A stretch of DNA of 64,000 nt from Arthrobacter sp. EPSL27 (GTDB lineage Bacteria; Actinomycetota; Actinomycetes; Actinomycetales; Micrococcaceae), in contig NZ_LNUT01000005.1 of assembly GCF_001512305.1 (NCBI RefSeq), forward strand, positions 437,090 to 501,089, read 5' to 3'. Each line of letters starts with the position of its first letter. Position 1 is the stretch's first letter. The notes under the pieces are model-generated. The model was not told where the DNA came from. It was given only the letters and a program-made list of their open reading frames with translations, and searched no databases. The translations under genes and the position numbers were made by a program. This document shows, in pieces, positions 63,061-64,000 of the stretch.

Positions 63061-63708
63061 CTACGCCGGCGGGTCCGTCACCAGGATCCGCACGGCGCAC
63101 AGGTCCGCGGCGGCCTTCTTCAGCACCGCGGCGCGCGGATCCGGGACGTCAAGGAAGGCCAGCCGCGGCCGTCCGGCGTACTGCTTCAGTACCGGCTCCG
63201 CAAGGACCTGTTCGGCCAGGGTCTTATCGCCCCCGGGCGCCAGGTACTCGATCCGGTGGTCCGCGAAGATGCGCGCAGCATGGCCGGCCACGGCCTCCAC
63301 CAGGGCGTCGGCCTGGTTGGCCCGCCGCCGGGCAAAGCGCTGCTGGGACCAGCCGCCGGCAGCCGTCCGGGACTGGACGTGGCGGGTGCCGGTCTTTGCG
63401 GCCAGAACTGCCCCGCCGCTGACCACGGCCACGGAGTAGCCGCCGCGGCGGACCAGTACCGCGCCGATGCTCCGGGGCTGGGACGCCAGGGCTGCGAGCC
63501 GGGCCACGGCGTCGCCGCCGTGCCCGGGCCGGCCGTCCGCCGGCCACGGCGCCTGCAGCAGAGCCACGGCGCCGTCGTTGGCGCGCAGCTGCAGGCCGGC
63601 GTCGAGCTCTTCCTCGACCAAACCGCCGTGGCTCGCGGCGAAGCGCTCCACCCAGCCGGGCAGCCGGGCGCCGGAGACGAACGCCACGCGGGACTCGGTG
63701 GTGGGCAT
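63061..63708 (-). CDS. Actinobacterial Vms1-like release factor (acVLRF1), peptidyl-tRNA hydrolase
   Basis: 215 residues. The central 'TAAGGWSQQRFARRRANQAD' is the signature of the Vms1/ANKZF1 family, whose catalytic Gln lies in the G-x-x-Q segment; the short length and missing extra domains fit the actinobacterial VLRF1 branch. In eukaryotes the family releases chains from stalled 60S subunits. In bacteria a role in clearing obstructed ribosomes is proposed. Divergent from rarA by 58 bp. Confidence 0.85.
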   Translation of the reverse strand: MPTTESRVAFVSGARLPGWVERFAASHGGLVEEELDAGLQLRANDGAVALLQAPWPADGRPGHGGDAVARLAALASQPRSIGAVLVRRGGYSVAVVSGGAVLAAKTGTRHVQSRTAAGGWSQQRFARRRANQADALVEAVAGHAARIFADHRIEYLAPGGDKTLAEQVLAEPVLKQYAGRPRLAFLDVPDPRAAVLKKAAADLCAVRILVTDPPA

Positions 63709-63766
63709 GGCGGGTGTCTCCGTTGTCGGTGTCGGGGCAGGCGGGAACTAGAAGTAGCCTATCTAT

Positions 63767-64000
63767 GTGGATGATCTCTTTGGCGCAGGACGGGACGGCG
63801 CCGCCGCTCCCGAGGATGACGGCGACGCCGGGGAGTCAGGCGACAGCCGCCGAGTGTCCCCCCGCAGTCCCTTGGCCGTCCGGATGCGGCCGCGGACCCT
63901 CGACGACGTGGTGGGCCAGCAGCACCTCCTCGGGCAGGGGTCGCCGCTGCGCCAGCTCGCCGCCGGCACGGACGCCACCGGCCCCGCGGGCCCCAGTTCA
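63767..64000 (+). CDS. rarA: Replication-associated recombination protein RarA, N-terminal part
   Basis: The frame starting at GTG 63767 reads [17 protein letters not shown] and then '[30 protein letters not shown]', the N-terminus of the RarA/MgsA clamp-loader-like ATPase. The Walker A region lies beyond the window. TAGCCT is six nt before the GTG, so the message may be leaderless. In M. tuberculosis the aspS-rarA order is the same. Confidence 0.9.
   Translation, partial: MDDLFGAGRDGAAAPEDDGDAGESGDSRRVSPRSPLAVRMRPRTLDDVVGQQHLLGQGSPLRQLAAGTDATGPAGPSS

Noticed and set aside
1..64000. tRNA, rRNA and CRISPR arrays
   Set aside because: No cloverleaf with a T-loop GTTCGANTC in context, no rRNA-like sequence and no regularly spaced repeats of CRISPR length were seen on either strand.

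Overview
The window is high-GC DNA from an actinomycete, most likely a member of the Micrococcaceae close to Arthrobacter/Pseudarthrobacter. The evidence is protein content rather than any marker rRNA: mycothiol-dependent enzymes (mycoredoxin, S-(hydroxymethyl)mycothiol dehydrogenase), two DUF222/HNH proteins of the actinobacterial 13E12 type, an actinobacterial Vms1-like release factor, DUF6504 beside DnaE2, and frequent GTG/TTG starts. No rRNA, tRNA, insertion sequence, prophage or CRISPR array was seen.

Layout. 1-9.3 kb is accessory and house-keeping: the end of a gamma-glutamyltransferase gene, a DinB-like protein, a two-gene envelope unit, a universal stress protein, a DUF222/HNH gene with a duplicated promoter and a relic copy beside it, an AlkD-like HEAT protein, and a secreted NlpC/P60-type protein behind a cyclic-di-AMP riboswitch. 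9.3-19.9 kb holds membrane proteins (DUF5129, DUF5671, SulP), an endonuclease/exonuclease/phosphatase gene that seems to start with CTG, a lipoate-ligase-like gene, and a minus-strand mycothiol block (mycoredoxin, hydroxymethyl-mycothiol dehydrogenase, MBL hydrolase). 20-23.8 kb is a run of single genes (MDR oxidoreductase, SRAP, GNAT, VOC, chorismate mutase). 23.8-27.8 kb is an SOS-controlled DUF6504-dnaE2 pair.

27.8-58.7 kb is the conserved backbone: thrS-HIT-pgsA-pdxS, then pdxT-yebC-ruvC-ruvA-ruvB-yajC-secD-secF-rel, then DUF349-cyclophilin, hisS and aspS, with rarA beginning at the right edge. The gene order resembles the M. tuberculosis Rv2614c-Rv2559c region read in reverse. The backbone is interrupted by small blocks: an M3 peptidase, CapA, hydrolase, GNAT and murT-gatD block between pdxS and pdxT; a divergent methionine aminopeptidase/XRE regulator pair plus an orphan AbiEi-like protein between rel and DUF349; and a GNAT, membrane protein, DUF222/HNH, arr and acVLRF1 block before rarA.

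Functional themes are DNA damage tolerance (dnaE2, ruvCAB, SRAP, AlkD-like, rarA, with two LexA-type boxes), cell-envelope building (murT-gatD, pgsA, NlpC/P60, secDF-yajC), translation and its quality control (thrS, hisS, aspS, map, rel, acVLRF1) and thiol redox/detoxification. Several genes have a TANNNT hexamer 6-7 nt before the start codon and no Shine-Dalgarno, suggesting leaderless mRNAs. I did not find a whole new multi-gene system. The most unusual items are the CTG start, the DUF222 promoter duplication, the bidirectional operator of the map/XRE pair, a UUCG-capped hairpin after pdxS, and the dnaE2 cassette without imuB.
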